DNA from: Panorpa germanica
Taxonomy: Eukaryota; Arthropoda; Insecta; Mecoptera; Panorpidae
DNA: 64,000 nucleotides
Assembly (NCBI GenBank): GCA_963678705.1
Contig: OY783207.1
Location: 1,984,001-2,048,000 of the forward strand
Reading direction: 5' to 3'
Both the position numbers and the translations under genes were made by a program. The notes under the pieces are model-generated. The model saw only the letters and a list, made by a program, of their open reading frames with translations, made no database searches and had not been told where the DNA came from. How positions within the stretch are numbered: the first letter of the stretch is position 1; every line of letters begins with the position of its first letter. Shown piece after piece: positions 30,792-42,396 of this stretch.

Positions 30792-33700
30792 ATAACTATT
30801 CTCAGTTACTAAAAAATCAAAATAATTATATCAAATAATAACTTATATTATGTATAGTATCATGCTAACGCAGGACGCGTATACATTTAGTACATACAAA
30901 ATTAAAACTAACTCAGAAGTGGGAACTTGTTTTAAAATCTTCGTTTTAAATATATGCCAATTTGTGTTGTAATTTGGAAAAGGGTCATACCTACCCACGG
31001 AAGCAGTAAAAACGACCACAATGTATATATGTAGCATTTATTTATACTATTTGTACTGCAGTAGTTTCAAATATATAAATTTTATGACAAATAAAACCTT
31101 TACCGTTATTGTATGATAAGTTTACATACGGCAATTTACAGCCTGAACGAATGGCAGCCAGACTTACACAAAAACATTTATTGGTGAATCTTGTACTCTC
31201 ATATATACGCAATAAAAATTCTATCGGATCATTGATTTAGCTTTTTAATTAAAAGTTTTTAAATGAATAATAAATAAAATGAAAATTTTTGTTATAAATA
31301 AACATAGAGGATGAATGCAATTATAGTATTTATATTATCTATTTAAAATTATGCAGTGCGGTTTAAAATCACGCAAAATTAATCATAATATTAAATGAAG
31401 CCTGCGGTAAATTAACAATTTTTATATATTACACATATTTATAAATGTATCACTATATAATATTAATTTTTGTGGTACAGGGTGGATCGTATATACCTTA
31501 CCAATAATATCGACGAATATGACCCAGTAGTTAAAATCATTTTTGTTCAATTTATTTCAACTATAATTCTTAATTAAGTATCCACTTTTCTTTATAATTA
31601 GCAACTAATGAGTGCCTTTGTTAGTTCTATTTTATGCCCTTTTTAAGCCCTGCTTCCAATTAAGCACAAAATGTAGCCAATCGAAATAATTGCAACGTAC
31701 TTAATTATAAAATTCGTTTTTTGTTTGCTTTGCACGTAATTGATACATTTAATTGGATCAATACTCCAATAACGTTCATTTTATTGTAGCTTTGATACCA
31801 AAGATTCTAAAAATATGTATTATTTGTTAAAATAGTGAAAGAAAAAAAGAATTCATTTATTTTGTAGCATTATAACCTTAATATTTATATTTTGTTTAAT
31901 AAATAATTCGTAATTTACTAAAGTATACGAAAAGTATCAAATTTCATTCGGTATTTTTCGGTATGTTCGCCTATTTTGTATTCGGGTAAGAACACAGTAA
32001 AAGAATAATGTTATATATCAAAAAAGCGATACAAACATTCTATTTTTTGCTGTCAAGGAAAAGCTAGTCATGTATATAACGCACACCTGAGTAAAAGTGT
32101 TACCCGTGATACACGAGAAACTTGCAAGCTTGTCCCGATTAGATCCGTATTAGATAAGCCCGCTGAGGCCCCTGTGAGGCAGCACATTGTATTCCCTAGC
32201 AGAACCTTATCAGGAAGTAAGGATTGCATTGCCAATAGTAACCTGATTATTGATTAAATATTTATAAGTTATAATAACATTATAACTATTATTAAGTACG
32301 TAATATTTCTAAGTTGTATTTAATAGATTGAACTGTAGGTAGAAATACCAAGGTTTAATGAGGGTCAGACTAAAATAAAAAATGTCTAAACATAACTATT
32401 GCTTTTATTTGGTTAAGGAGGTATAGCACGTAAACGTAAATGATGAAAACGTCGTGAAATTTGGAGGGTCGATACAAATAGTTAATATACATGCTGTCTC
32501 AAAATTAGAGACCTAGGGTTCATAGTTTTCTTTTTATACATGATTAAAAATAGTCATTTTACATACAAATCATAATTTTTAGCTCAATTTCACCACATAA
32601 TATAACTTTAAACCATAAAAAAATGGTGACACGGCTTTCAAAAACTAGTTGTATATAAAATAATCTTTTCTGTAACTATTGCAAAAAGAAAATTATCAAA
32701 AGGATACCTATATACGAAAATAATTAAATAAAACCAGTAAGAAAGTAAAGTAAATGTGGGTTATGAGCCGGCAACGTTGCAAATGCCGATTTGAGCGGTA
32801 AATTCAAAATCGGAATAAATGTTATATAAAATATAATAATTTAATTGTCAAAGAACCAAATCACGCATGCGTCAACACACGTAAATTTACAGCGTTGCCA
32901 AATTTATTTTTCCTTTTTCAAAATATTTAATTTGAATTTAAATTGAATTAATATAAATTTGATATTAATTATAGGTAATTTTTCATTTATTAAACTATTA
33001 TATGCATAAAAAATCATTTTAACTAGCAAAAGCAGTTTAATAGGGAATTGAAAAATTCATTTTCGAAGGTACAGTCCCAATAGTTGCTCGTCCTTCATGT
33101 ACTTCGTATTTTGCATTTCGTATTACCGAGAGATACACTTTTTGCATTGACGGTACGTCCTGTACCTCCTTAATGATAATAGTTTACGATAATGGTTATG
33201 TGTAATCTGGATTAGCGATTAATTATAAGTCGATAAAAGCGCAGCGATCCTAGAATCTCTCTCCAGATATTGTATAACATTGTGTGTAACTGATTCAACA
33301 ATTTAACTTAACAAAAAAAAAGAAAATAAAATATAAAATTTAGTGAATAAAACTGAGAAGAATTAAAATAAATTGTAGCACCACTCTTCGTAACTTTCAG
33401 AAGTGATATAAAACTAGATTTCTTTTCTTTTTGTCTTCCTTCTTTTTATATGGTATAACTATGAAGAAAATCGTTTTCCCGGCTGCCCGGCAAACAATAT
33501 AATGAAAGTAATCAAGAGTTGCCGCCCGTAAACAAAAGTTATTGTCTTTTTGGAATGTGCAATCATTATATTTAGTTAGAGGAAGGTCTTATTACATAAT
33601 TTGTCATGCCACAGTCCTTCGTTGCTGGAACTGCTGGAAGTATTTACACTGTGTATCAGTGATGGACAGAATTTGTGACAAGGGGGGCAGTTTTAAATTG

Positions 33701-34903
33701 TGTTAAGATTACTAGTAACTATTAAAAACACTAATTTTTTTGTTATAAAATTTATATTTGATTTAAACGACCCGGAGACACAGTAGTCAGAGTCAACCAT
33801 CAATACTCTTTCCCACTGAATCAAATTTTATTGGTTGTATACTAACATAATCATAAATATGAAAAAACATGATCACAAAAGAAAAATACGAAAAAGAAAA
33901 CAGAAAGGGTAAAACAAGAAACGAAAAATATAGCTGAAAGTATTTAAGTTGACCTAATTAGCAATATACAATTGTTAAACATGTGGAAAAGTGATACACA
34001 ATAATAAAGAAAAGTGTTAATAAAAGAAAGAATCAGGGAATGCAACGGGTGAGATAGTAGTGGAGACGATTCCTGTATCAGATCGTGATGCAGTTATTGT
34101 TAAAATAGAAACAGGTGATCTCTTAAAGATACATGGATATTGAAAGATGGATAGGGAAGTTATATGAGAAGCAACCATGGAAGAATTTGAAACAGAAAAG
34201 GGAAAAAATCTAAACAATAGAAAAAATCATACATTGTATTAATTTTGTATTTAATATAAAATGTATATATTGGTTTAAGTGTTTGTAATATAATTATAAA
34301 ATTTCTAATGGTTTGACCAGCTGTGAAGCGAGATATTAATAATCAAAATGCGCAAATGTAACATGCAAGACGCTTACAAAGTATAAAAAGGCATTGATTT
34401 AATGTATATCGTATGAACAGTTTTGGAAAACTGATATATAGTATAGAATTAATTAGAAAAAAAATTTGACTTTTGTTTAATTGATAGAAAAACTAAAACA
34501 CTGCTAGTAAACTTTGCATTAGTAGGTGAGAATGAATCTTACTACGTATCTAATCAGCACAAAGGTAATTAAAGAAATTCCAAACATTCCATTGGTTAAA
34601 AGATTTCAAAGCTAATTCATTTTCTAGCTATTAACTTAAATCAAATATAACACATGTTTAAAGTTTATTCATTAAATATTTGACTAAAATATTTCAATTT
34701 AAATGTAATGAAATATTTTCACTACTTCCAAGATCTAAGTTAAGTTTGACAACGTAACATGAACGTATACTTAGTTTAATTTAAATACTGTTACCATAAT
34801 TATAGCAAAGTTTTCAAATTTCAAAACCCCATTTTATAAACTTGTATTTAATTTCTGAATCAAATGTTTATATACTTTGATGTTTGTGTTAGAAGTTGAA
34901 CTA
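30792..34903. other. Long gene-free, AT-rich stretch
   Basis: About 4 kb with no convincing ORF and no repeat shared with the rest of the window that I could see. The 66-codon minus ORF at 34017-34217 is not supported. Confidence 0.45.
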
Positions 34904-34935
34904 CGTCTTCGTCTTCGTCTCCGTCTCCGTCTCCG
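34904..34935 (+). repeat. Hexanucleotide microsatellite CGTCTY
   Basis: Five hexamers: two CGTCTT followed by three CGTCTC, then CG. A similar short GGGATC-type hexamer run lies at about 36620-36640. Confidence 0.8.
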
Positions 34936-35874
34936 AATTCAATTAATTTCTCAAGTGCCTCTATTAGTTAATGTCTTGAAAGTGAAACATACAAACATTT
35001 GCAAATATTACACAAATACATGTTAACATGTATAACTTATCACCAGTGCCGTATTTACTAGCTTCGGCTTCGTTTATGCATTATAATATTTAAGGTCATC
35101 ATCAGTAAAACCCTTTTTCTAATTTTGAATTGAACCATTTTTCGTACCACTTTTTTTCTTATATTTTTACTAGATGTTATATTTAGAGCCCGAAAAGCTC
35201 TAAATGCTACTCTGTTCATCATGTGTTTGTATACAGTATAGCCTTACATAAGAACAGAACACAACACATTCTTAGAATTCTTGCAAACTCTTGGAATTTT
35301 CCCAAATCATGATGATAATTTAAAGTCAGCCTAAGTTACGCGTCCTTGCCAGCAAGCTGTAAAATGTTCCTGAAATGTTTTAATTTGTTATACTCGTACA
35401 AGAGGCGGGAGGAAGAGAGGAGAGTAGAGGATTGGTCCTTAAGCTTACTTGGTACTACACTCGAGTTCGGGCGTTACGCTTTCTCAGTTTCTCGACTAAT
35501 GGTTTTAGTTATGTACAAAGGTGGGATTCCAGAATCTTGTTATATTAAGTTTTAGAAGCTCTTTGTTTTAAATTGTTCATTAGTTTCATAATACTAGTTG
35601 CATTAACTGTGATTAAATGTAGTTTGTCAACCAACCAACCAACGCCCAAAACACACACACATACCCACGTTGCCAGTTGAGATATTGCCAGAATTTCTAA
35701 ATATGATGAAGACAACATGACTTCATTTTCGTCAAAGCAGAGGAAGAGCAATGATTCGGCATTTAGCAAAGTAAAATTTTGCGAAAAATTTATTGCACAA
35801 TCTGTGAAAACGAACAGTGGAGAATAAGAACAAATGTGGAAATATAGGGGAGGTTGATATTGTGGCGGGAAACG
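34936..35874. other. Gene-free stretch, nothing recognised
   Basis: The minus ORF 35545-35925 (126 codons) is Phe/Pro/Ser-rich, has no domain, and overlaps a CA-rich simple sequence at 35640-35665. It is not called as a gene. Confidence 0.4.
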
Positions 35875-36020
35875 ATTCGCTAAGAAATTTTTGAAAGGAA
35901 ACTCAGGGTGAGATGGAAAGAGCAAGTAGAGAAGGACTAAACAGGAAGAGTGTGATGAATTGGAAGAGGAAAGCGACTAAGAGAAAAGAATGGAATACAA
36001 TTTTAAAGGAGGGCGAAATC
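35875..36020 (+). pseudogene. Possible C-terminal fragment of a LINE polyprotein
   Basis: Two adjoining frames give RKLRVRWKEQVEKD and then, after a shift, NWKRKATKRKEWNTILKE. The pattern [G]RP-R-x-RW...NW-x-x-A-x-x-R-x-x-W-x-x-I is one I associate with the C-terminal tail of several LINE polyproteins. A stop and frameshift between the two segments mark it as decayed. The evidence is motif resemblance only. Confidence 0.4.
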
Positions 36021-36987
36021 GGGGCTCTTTACTGGATGTTTTTGGGGATGTTGTTCGGGGTGATCCTGATAAATGGGGGTCTGTACTGTATATGTACCTT
36101 ATGCCACTCAACACACAGTTTAACTAGATCCAATCAATTTCCTGTGAGAGCTAAAAAGAACAGATCATCCAAGATAGACTTTCAATCAATTGTAACTATT
36201 TGGTCTTGATGCATATTGTGTCTAGCATTCTCTACAAGCTAAATGCAGCACTTGAGATGACATCTCGTTGCTAACATATGAACTACCTTATACAAAACGT
36301 GTTGAAACATGAAAGTGTGGTACAAGAACAACGCGCTTTTTAATATTCTAAATTATGTACAATATAAATATGAACCAAACTTTGAATAACATTAAAGTAA
36401 TGCTAAATATATAAAGTTAAATAAATAAGATAGTAACAAGTTTACCGTGTAATCCCATTTATCATCCAGGGATCGAGTTAGTAGCTTGTATCCAACCATA
36501 GAACGAATCCATCATTTCATGGGATGTAAAATGCCAGAAAACTTGCTAAGTTTTATGACAAAAATATCAAAGAACATAGAAGTGTGAGGATGCTGGATTT
36601 GACATCTTAAATACACGACACGGGATCGGGATCGGGATTGGGAAGAGGGACACGGGATGCTTCGCAAATGAATGATGACATGTAAATATTACAAGGAATA
36701 TGAAGTTTGGAAGTTTAAAAGTATATGAAAACCCAGACGAAAATATCCAGCCAAGTATTTCCATATTTACATAAGTGATATGCCAGATTTTTGCTGAAGA
36801 CGACTTCACTTAGATAAATGAGCTAACAAATTATAACCTATCAAATCGTAATTTACTTTATTTGCTTAAAATATCATCGTACTCTTTATGTTATATTTAA
36901 TACTATGTACTGTAGACTTCACTATAAAGCGAGTTTCACCCATGCGAATTTATACAACGCGGCTTGTATACAATTTTAAAGAAATAA
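36021..36987. other. Gene-free stretch, nothing recognised
   Basis: Holds a short GGGATC-type hexamer run near 36620. Nothing else is recognised. Confidence 0.45.
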
Positions 36988-37596
36988 TGGGCTTGTGTCC
37001 TATGTCTTAATTTCTATTAAACTGTTCTATAAAATTGGTCCTCAAATGGCTAATTATTTTTTAATAACTCCTTATATTTCAGGAGATATTAACAATTAAA
37101 AAATTCATTTTGTCTCTTTAATTATTAAAGGGATTCAACGTTGTACACATCCCAAGTGCATGTGACATCACAATCCTTGTGTAAGGTTACCAACCTTACA
37201 GCTCATAAATCTCTGCTATATATATTTATATATCAAAATATCAAATATTATTTACAGCTATTTCAAGGAACAATCAAATTTCAATATTGTGTCTGCCTTA
37301 GCAGGGTTAAATAAAATAAAAACTTATTATTCTTTGACTTGACTTGATTATTTCGACTACCAGCAGCTACAAAATATTATCACAGCACTGACCTAATCAA
37401 CAAATAACTGACGTATAAAATACATTTCACGTCATACAAATATGGCCGACCATTTCTGACGCTAAAACTACAATTCAAATTTGTAATTGCTATATCTCCG
37501 TCAATATTTAGATATTTACGCCAATACACATTTATTAACATCAATTTCAATCAACAATTGAAAAATCGACCACTAAGAAATGAGGACACAAGCCCA
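36988..37596 (+). mobile_element. ~600-bp TIR element, copy 3
   Basis: Plus-strand copy of the 16292 family with perfect TGGGCTTGTGTCCT / AGGACACAAGCCCA ends and the internal hairpin GTAAGGTTACCAACCTTAC. No flanking duplication is visible for this copy. Confidence 0.9.
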
Positions 37597-38386
37597 TTAT
37601 TTTTTTAATTACTTTAACATATTATTTCGGTGTACTCCATAACCGAAACGTGGTCTATGTGTTTTGTATGTTAAAAAAAGACATAAAAATAAAATACGAA
37701 TTTTTACGAAGATCTCAATCGCAATAATTGTGGAGCTCTTGTTTAAATTAAACATAAATAAATGCTGCTGCATATAAAATACAACTTCGTGGACATTTGG
37801 GATGAGATGAAGCGCCAAAGTGCAGTAAAGAGGATACCCGAAGAGTGTATCCCCCAGAACCTTGAACCTAAAGTTCATCTCGTTGCCGTTGGGTGTCGGT
37901 GGCGTTGTCGATGTCGGTGCCAGTACTATCAGTTTTGAAATATGGTTTTGGCAACTGGTGTACGTATTTTATTCAACCATATATGACACTTTATTTCGTA
38001 TTACTATTTATTTCTGTTAAATTCACTTGATAAATAGTTTCTGGTTTAAAATAGAAGATTTATTTGATATTACAATTGTCGCTTTAAGATTTAATTCATA
38101 AAATCTCGAATAGAGAAGTTAATCGCATGATGAATGTGTTTGTTCTCTTATTTTGTCGTTTACTTATTTCATATTTCTAACGGCTGTCGATGGTGTTACA
38201 CAAAATATGACATATTACAGTTTACGTAAAAAGTTTTATGTAAAATATCTGTAAAAATTATCAGAATCTATTACTAACGAATTTGAGCTGGATGATTGAT
38301 GTTAGATATTAAAACTTAGATATTTCTAGTTGTGTTGTTGAAACGTGATTTTCCAAGTGCTAGAAAGATAGGTGAGATAGTAAGCT
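37597..38386. other. Gene-free stretch, nothing recognised
   Basis: Only short ORFs without domains; a GT-rich imperfect repeat (GTCGGTG) lies at about 37890-37920. Confidence 0.45.
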
Positions 38387-38394
38387 ATCACGAG
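38387..38394 (+). repeat. 8-bp target-site duplication, left
   Basis: ATCACGAG, identical to 39023-39030. Confidence 0.9.
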
Positions 38395-39022
38395 CAGAGA
38401 TGTGCGTTTTTCAAATACAAATACAAAATAGTAAATACCTATTTTCTGTTTTGTATTTAAATATCTTTCAAGAGTATAGAATTTTATATTTTATTTGAAA
38501 ACTTTTACAAACCTCTTTCCTATTTAGAAAATACAAAATACTTTTTTCATTTTTGTTACTTCATAGTGTTAATCAGTAAATATTATTTTTTTAATATACA
38601 ATTAAAATCCCACCAACATTCCACCATCCAGCAACATCTATGATTTATAAGTATCTGCTCAATTGTCTTAAGAATTCTTATTTAAAATGATAGATGTGTC
38701 TATTATTTTATTATCCTTCCTGTTACCCCCACCATAAGACATCTGATTTTCGTTTACCTAAATTTGTTTATCATATTTACTACAAGACAATCACTTCACT
38801 ACATTCCTTACTGAAATATATATACATAAATATATATTATTTTACCTACTATATATTTATATTAGTAACATAAAGCGTCTTAAAAGTATTTTTAAAATAC
38901 GTATTTTGTATTTAAATACTAACATGAAATTTATTTTTTATTTTGCATTTGAAATAGGAAAATAACGAGGTATTTGCATTTTGTATTTAAATGCTTTTGA
39001 AAAGCATTTGTGCACATCTCTG
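38395..39022 (+). mobile_element. Non-autonomous hAT element with perfect 8-bp TSD
   Basis: The element begins CAGAGATGTGC and ends with its reverse complement GCACATCTCTG. It is bordered on both sides by ATCACGAG. CA(G)-type terminal repeats with 8-bp target duplications are diagnostic of the hAT superfamily. At 628 bp it has no transposase and must have been mobilised in trans. Interior sequence is AT-rich and built from diverged repeats of AAAATACAAAATA-like motifs. A truncated relative lies at 14664-14983. Confidence 0.92.
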
Positions 39023-39030
39023 ATCACGAG
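39023..39030 (+). repeat. 8-bp target-site duplication, right
   Basis: ATCACGAG, identical to 38387-38394. Confidence 0.9.
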
Positions 39031-39795
39031 CCTTTTAAAGAAACAAGATCTTAAAGACGTAGCTGATAATAAAAATGCGCTTTTCCTAGTTTTGCATTGT
39101 CATAAATAAATAAAACAATAGATTTTATATTAAAATACGACACAATAAAGAAATAAAAATATTCTGGATAGAATACAATGTTGTTGCTTCAGTTATGCCC
39201 CACACTCCCTACACTCCCTCTCACATTTTTTGAAGACGTTTATACTTACGATTGATTTATACTTCGTAATTTCTAGATTTCACTGTACCAAGTACTTTTA
39301 TAGTATTTTTATTACACAAACTTTTAAAACAATTTAGAAATAATTTTTGTTTTATTTATCTTGAAAGTATAAAGCTTCTACATTAGAATCACATACGAGT
39401 AAGACGATAGCGTACTTTTAGGAGTTCCCTTGACATTATTCTCTGTAAATGAAAACTTCTGATGGAATTCTTACGTGAACACAGCACTTGAGTACTCTAG
39501 AATTAGCATAATTGGTCGTAAAAGCTAGCAACTTTCGAATAATAGTTTTGATTCGACTTTTAATAAAAGAGTAAAATAAGTTTATCGTGTGGATATGTTG
39601 CAATGCACATTTACATACGAATATGTCAATAAAATAATCAAACGATAACTAAATCAATTATTTTTAATATTCCAACAAATACCATTTCAAAACAGAAACA
39701 AAATTTTAGCCATACTATGATTCATAATTTAGAGTAGTACAAAAATGTTCCACATTTCCTAAACAGCACTCAGCAGTTCCACTGCTGTCCTCTTC
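39031..39795. other. 3' flank of the REEP cluster
   Basis: AT-rich, no coding region. It should contain the 3' UTR of the first REEP-like gene, but no unambiguous AATAAA on the minus strand close to the stop was seen. Confidence 0.45.
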
Positions 39796-40497
39796 TTACT
39801 CGGTCTCTGGATATGAATTCTGGTCACAGAAAGGGGACGGACCGCAATGCTTCAGTTTCCTCAACGTGCAAGGCTTCCTTCTTGGAGGAGGTGTTGGTGG
39901 CTCGTCTTCATCAGAAGTTCCAACGCTGGACCCGTAAAACGACGTCTTTGTTTGAAACGGTTCGCCGTCCCTTGTATTCATCAAATCTCCCGCAAGATCA
40001 CACGGCAAGATTTGTTTTGGCCTTCGCGATCTGTACTTCGTGCACATAACGCCCTCCCCCTTGTTAATTTGCATGTTATTCGTGTAGTAAGCTATACTCT
40101 GCAAGACATACGCCATTGTGTTGTTTACCAACTGTGTTCCAGCCATCAGAAACGTTTTGTATCCGTTTTCACTAGCCTGGTAAATAAAGTCATCGATTTG
40201 GTCTTCTCGAGCCAATAGAAAGGGATGGAGAAACTTCCTGTAAAATATTCCACTTCCATGTGCTAGTCCTAGCCATAGCACCAACAAAATTTTACAAGTA
40301 TAATAAAATGGTAGCCAACTGAAGAATAAATCAGTAATTGATTCTACACACGTGAAAAGTCCAAATACTATCCAATGCATCATACAAACTGCATAGCACT
40401 GGGAATTCTTCTGCCTTATTGCTTTAAAGGAGGCGTAAGTAGGTTGGAGGATTCCAACCAATAATATAACAAGCCTCGAAATTAGTTCAAATAACAT
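39796..40497 (-). CDS. REEP1-4-like ER membrane-shaping protein, paralogue 1
   Basis: A 233-residue member of the TB2/DP1/HVA22 (REEP) family. These proteins insert hydrophobic hairpins in endoplasmic-reticulum membranes, favouring tubule curvature and, in the REEP1-4 group, binding microtubules. Family signatures seen are SRLVIL at the start, a proline-tyrosine turn QPTY at 19-22, HWIVFG at 41, D56, WLPFYY at 61-66, and after the hairpins the REEP1-4-type RKFLHPFLL and IDDFI (101-105). The C-terminal tail is unusual: an acidic DEDE run followed by PPTPPPRRKP (from residue 200), a plausible SH3-binding stretch. It reads as a single exon; the start is the first ATG and fits the family N-terminus. 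It is the most downstream of five tandem paralogues and is closest to the 44133-44660 gene (shared SRL.IL, L-G-x-G motif after the hairpin). Confidence 0.85.
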   Translation of the reverse strand: MLFELISRLVILLVGILQPTYASFKAIRQKNSQCYAVCMMHWIVFGLFTCVESITDLFFSWLPFYYTCKILLVLWLGLAHGSGIFYRKFLHPFLLAREDQIDDFIYQASENGYKTFLMAGTQLVNNTMAYVLQSIAYYTNNMQINKGEGVMCTKYRSRRPKQILPCDLAGDLMNTRDGEPFQTKTSFYGSSVGTSDEDEPPTPPPRRKPCTLRKLKHCGPSPFCDQNSYPETE

Positions 40498-40796
40498 TAT
40501 TGTTTAATTGTTGAAAACTTTTACTAAATTACTTAATACATGTATTTTAAATTTACAAACATTAATTTAGTGTTGATTAATTTGTGAAAAAGTACACTGA
40601 GGTTTTGACTGCATTAGCTAATATTTTAAATTATAATTTTTGGATGTCAGTTCACTACGTTTTTGCACAAATCGATCTTCATTTGATTTTATTGTTACTC
40701 GATCGTAGAATTAACTGGCTTTCTACTGGATAGAAGAGGTCCAATGAGCTGTCCCATTCATTTCTGGAAATATATATTATTGCACTTCCATTATAA
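40498..40796. promoter_or_regulatory. Probable promoter/5' region of REEP-like paralogue 1
   Basis: The AT-rich ~300 bp immediately upstream of paralogue 1 on the minus strand, before TIR element copy 4. No TATA box in a convincing position is singled out, so this is positional inference only. Confidence 0.3.
40780..40796 (+). repeat. 17-bp flanking duplication, left of TIR element copy 4
   Basis: TTGCACTTCCATTATAA here, against TTGCACTTCCAGTATAG at 41417-41433, matching at 15 of 17 positions. Both are flush with the TIRs. The uninterrupted homologous site exists at 61865-61880 and 29680-29695. Confidence 0.85.
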
Positions 40797-41416
40797 TGGG
40801 CTTGTGTCCTCATTTTTTAGTGGTCGATTTTTCAATTGTTGATTGAAATTGATGTTAATAAATGTGTATTGGCGTGTCTATTTTATTAAATATCTAAATG
40901 TTGACGGAGATATAACAATTAAAAGTTTGAATTGTAGTTTTAGCGCTAGAAATGGTCGGCCATATTTTTATGACGTGAAATGCATTTTATACATCAGTTA
41001 TTTGTTGAATAGCTCAGTGCTGTGGTAATGATTTGTAGCTTTTGGTAGTCAAATAATCAAGTCAAATCAAAGAATAATAAGTTTTTATTTTTTTTAACCC
41101 TGCTAAGGCAGACATAATATTGGAATTTGAGTGTTCCTTGAAATTGCTGTAAATAATATTTGATATATAAATATATATAGCAGAGATTTATGAGCTGTAA
41201 GGTTGGTAACCTTACTCAAGGATTGTGATGTCACATGCACTTGGAATGTGTACAACGTTGAATCCCTTTAATAATTAAAGAGACAAAATGACTTTTTTAA
41301 TTGTTAATATCTCTTAACATATAAGGAGTTATTAAAAAATAATTGAACATTTGAGGTTCTGGTAACCCACTATATAGTACACTTTTATAGAAATTAAGAC
41401 ATAGGACACAAGCCCA
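40797..41416 (-). mobile_element. ~600-bp TIR element, copy 4 (17-bp flanking duplication)
   Basis: Minus-strand copy of the 16292 family with perfect TGGGCTTGTGTCCT / AGGACACAAGCCCA ends and the internal GTAAGGTTGGTAACCTTAC hairpin. It lies between REEP-like paralogues 1 and 2, abutting a short dispersed repeat whose sequence appears to have been its target. Confidence 0.92.
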
Positions 41417-41515
41417 TTGCACTTCCAGTATAGTTCGCACCAACTTTATCTTCACTTGTGTTCCGACAGATGGAGTGGTTTCGCTATTTGTAGCCGATAA
41501 AATAGGCATTTCATA
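41417..41515 (+). repeat. ~100-bp dispersed repeat adjoining TIR element copy 4
   Basis: Shares TATAGTTCGCACCAACTTTA, TGTTCCGACAGATGGAGTGG and ATTTGTAGCCGATAAAA with 61848-61965 (+) and 29590-29715 (-). Its first 17 bases are the right flanking duplication of the TIR element. Confidence 0.75.
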
Positions 41516-41847
41516 TCAACGACTCGAAGGAACTGAACTCTTTCATGATAAATAAATCATACGAGTCACGCTTACTACCTAAATCCTAATCTTGTCATTT
41601 GGAGCAAAGTTGTCAAGTGTTGCATCTCAATCTTAAATATGCAATAGTGTGATAATCATTTTTACGACAAAAATAAAATTATCTTAAAAGTTCCCCTGGA
41701 TATGAAAACAAATTAAATGCATACAATATTCATTAAGGGTTATGTTTTATTAATTCCTTACATAAAATACTATAAATTTGTAATTTTTGAATAGCAATTT
41801 AAATTCCAATTTGTCGAATTCGTCAAATGATCTTTCAAATATTTATT
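41516..41847. other. Intergenic spacer, REEP cluster
   Basis: AT-rich spacer downstream (on the minus strand) of paralogue 2. Presumed 3' UTR; nothing else seen. Confidence 0.4.
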
Positions 41848-42396
41848 TCACGTACTTTTTCTTTTAGATTGCGAGTCTTGCGAATTCAAATCGCCAGCAT
41901 CTCCAGTAGAGTATTCCGAATCTCCGTCTGGGAGGACAAGATTACTGGTAATCTCCTTCTCCACTTCGGTAGCTTTGTTTTCCAATGTTGTTTTCAAATC
42001 TTGTAGATCCACTTTTTCCGCTTCTTTTCTCAAGTCTTTAAGTTTCTCAGCTGCTTCATCTTTATTTATCAGGTTAACAGGTTTTGGTACTCTTGTCTGT
42101 GGAGTGTTGTTCTGCAGATAGCTAACCATAAAATTCCAAACTGTTATAGCCCCATTCGTTGCAGGAGCTATGATCCAAATTAACACACCTATCTTTATTT
42201 CGTAGTAAAATGGAAACCAGAATAGAAGCAAATCTGTAATTTGTGCCACAACTGAGTAAAGCGCGAACACAATCCAATAAACCAGGAGATTGCCCTTATT
42301 TCGGTCATCTGCTTGAAGAGCTACCAATGAACAATACGCGGGGAATATTACACCAATAACTAGGATGATTACGTCGCACGTTGCTGCAGAAATCAT
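41848..42396 (-). CDS. REEP-like ER membrane protein, paralogue 2
   Basis: 182 residues. The TB2/DP1/HVA22 core spans about residues 8-92: VIGVIFPAYCSL, then NLLVYWIVFALYSV, D at the end of the second hydrophobic stretch, FWFPFYYEIKIGVLIWI and PATNGAITVWNF. The Y-Y-E-x-K motif conserved in REEPs is intact. The IDxYI segment that follows the hairpins in REEP1-4 is missing; it is replaced by a charged, probably coiled-coil region (heptad-like EKLKDLRKEAEKVDLQDLK) and a Ser/Asp-rich end. It is closest to paralogue 3, sharing NLLVYWI.F and PATNGAIT.WNF, consistent with a recent local duplication. Single exon, first ATG used. Confidence 0.85.
   Translation of the reverse strand: MISAATCDVIILVIGVIFPAYCSLVALQADDRNKGNLLVYWIVFALYSVVAQITDLLLFWFPFYYEIKIGVLIWIIAPATNGAITVWNFMVSYLQNNTPQTRVPKPVNLINKDEAAEKLKDLRKEAEKVDLQDLKTTLENKATEVEKEITSNLVLPDGDSEYSTGDAGDLNSQDSQSKRKST

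Noticed and set aside
35545..35925. 126-codon minus ORF
   Set aside because: Phe/Pro/Ser-rich translation without domain, partly over simple CA-rich sequence; likely chance.
39813..40218. Plus-strand ORFs of 78 and 123 codons over paralogue 1
   Set aside because: Antisense shadows of the REEP-like gene; no domain features.
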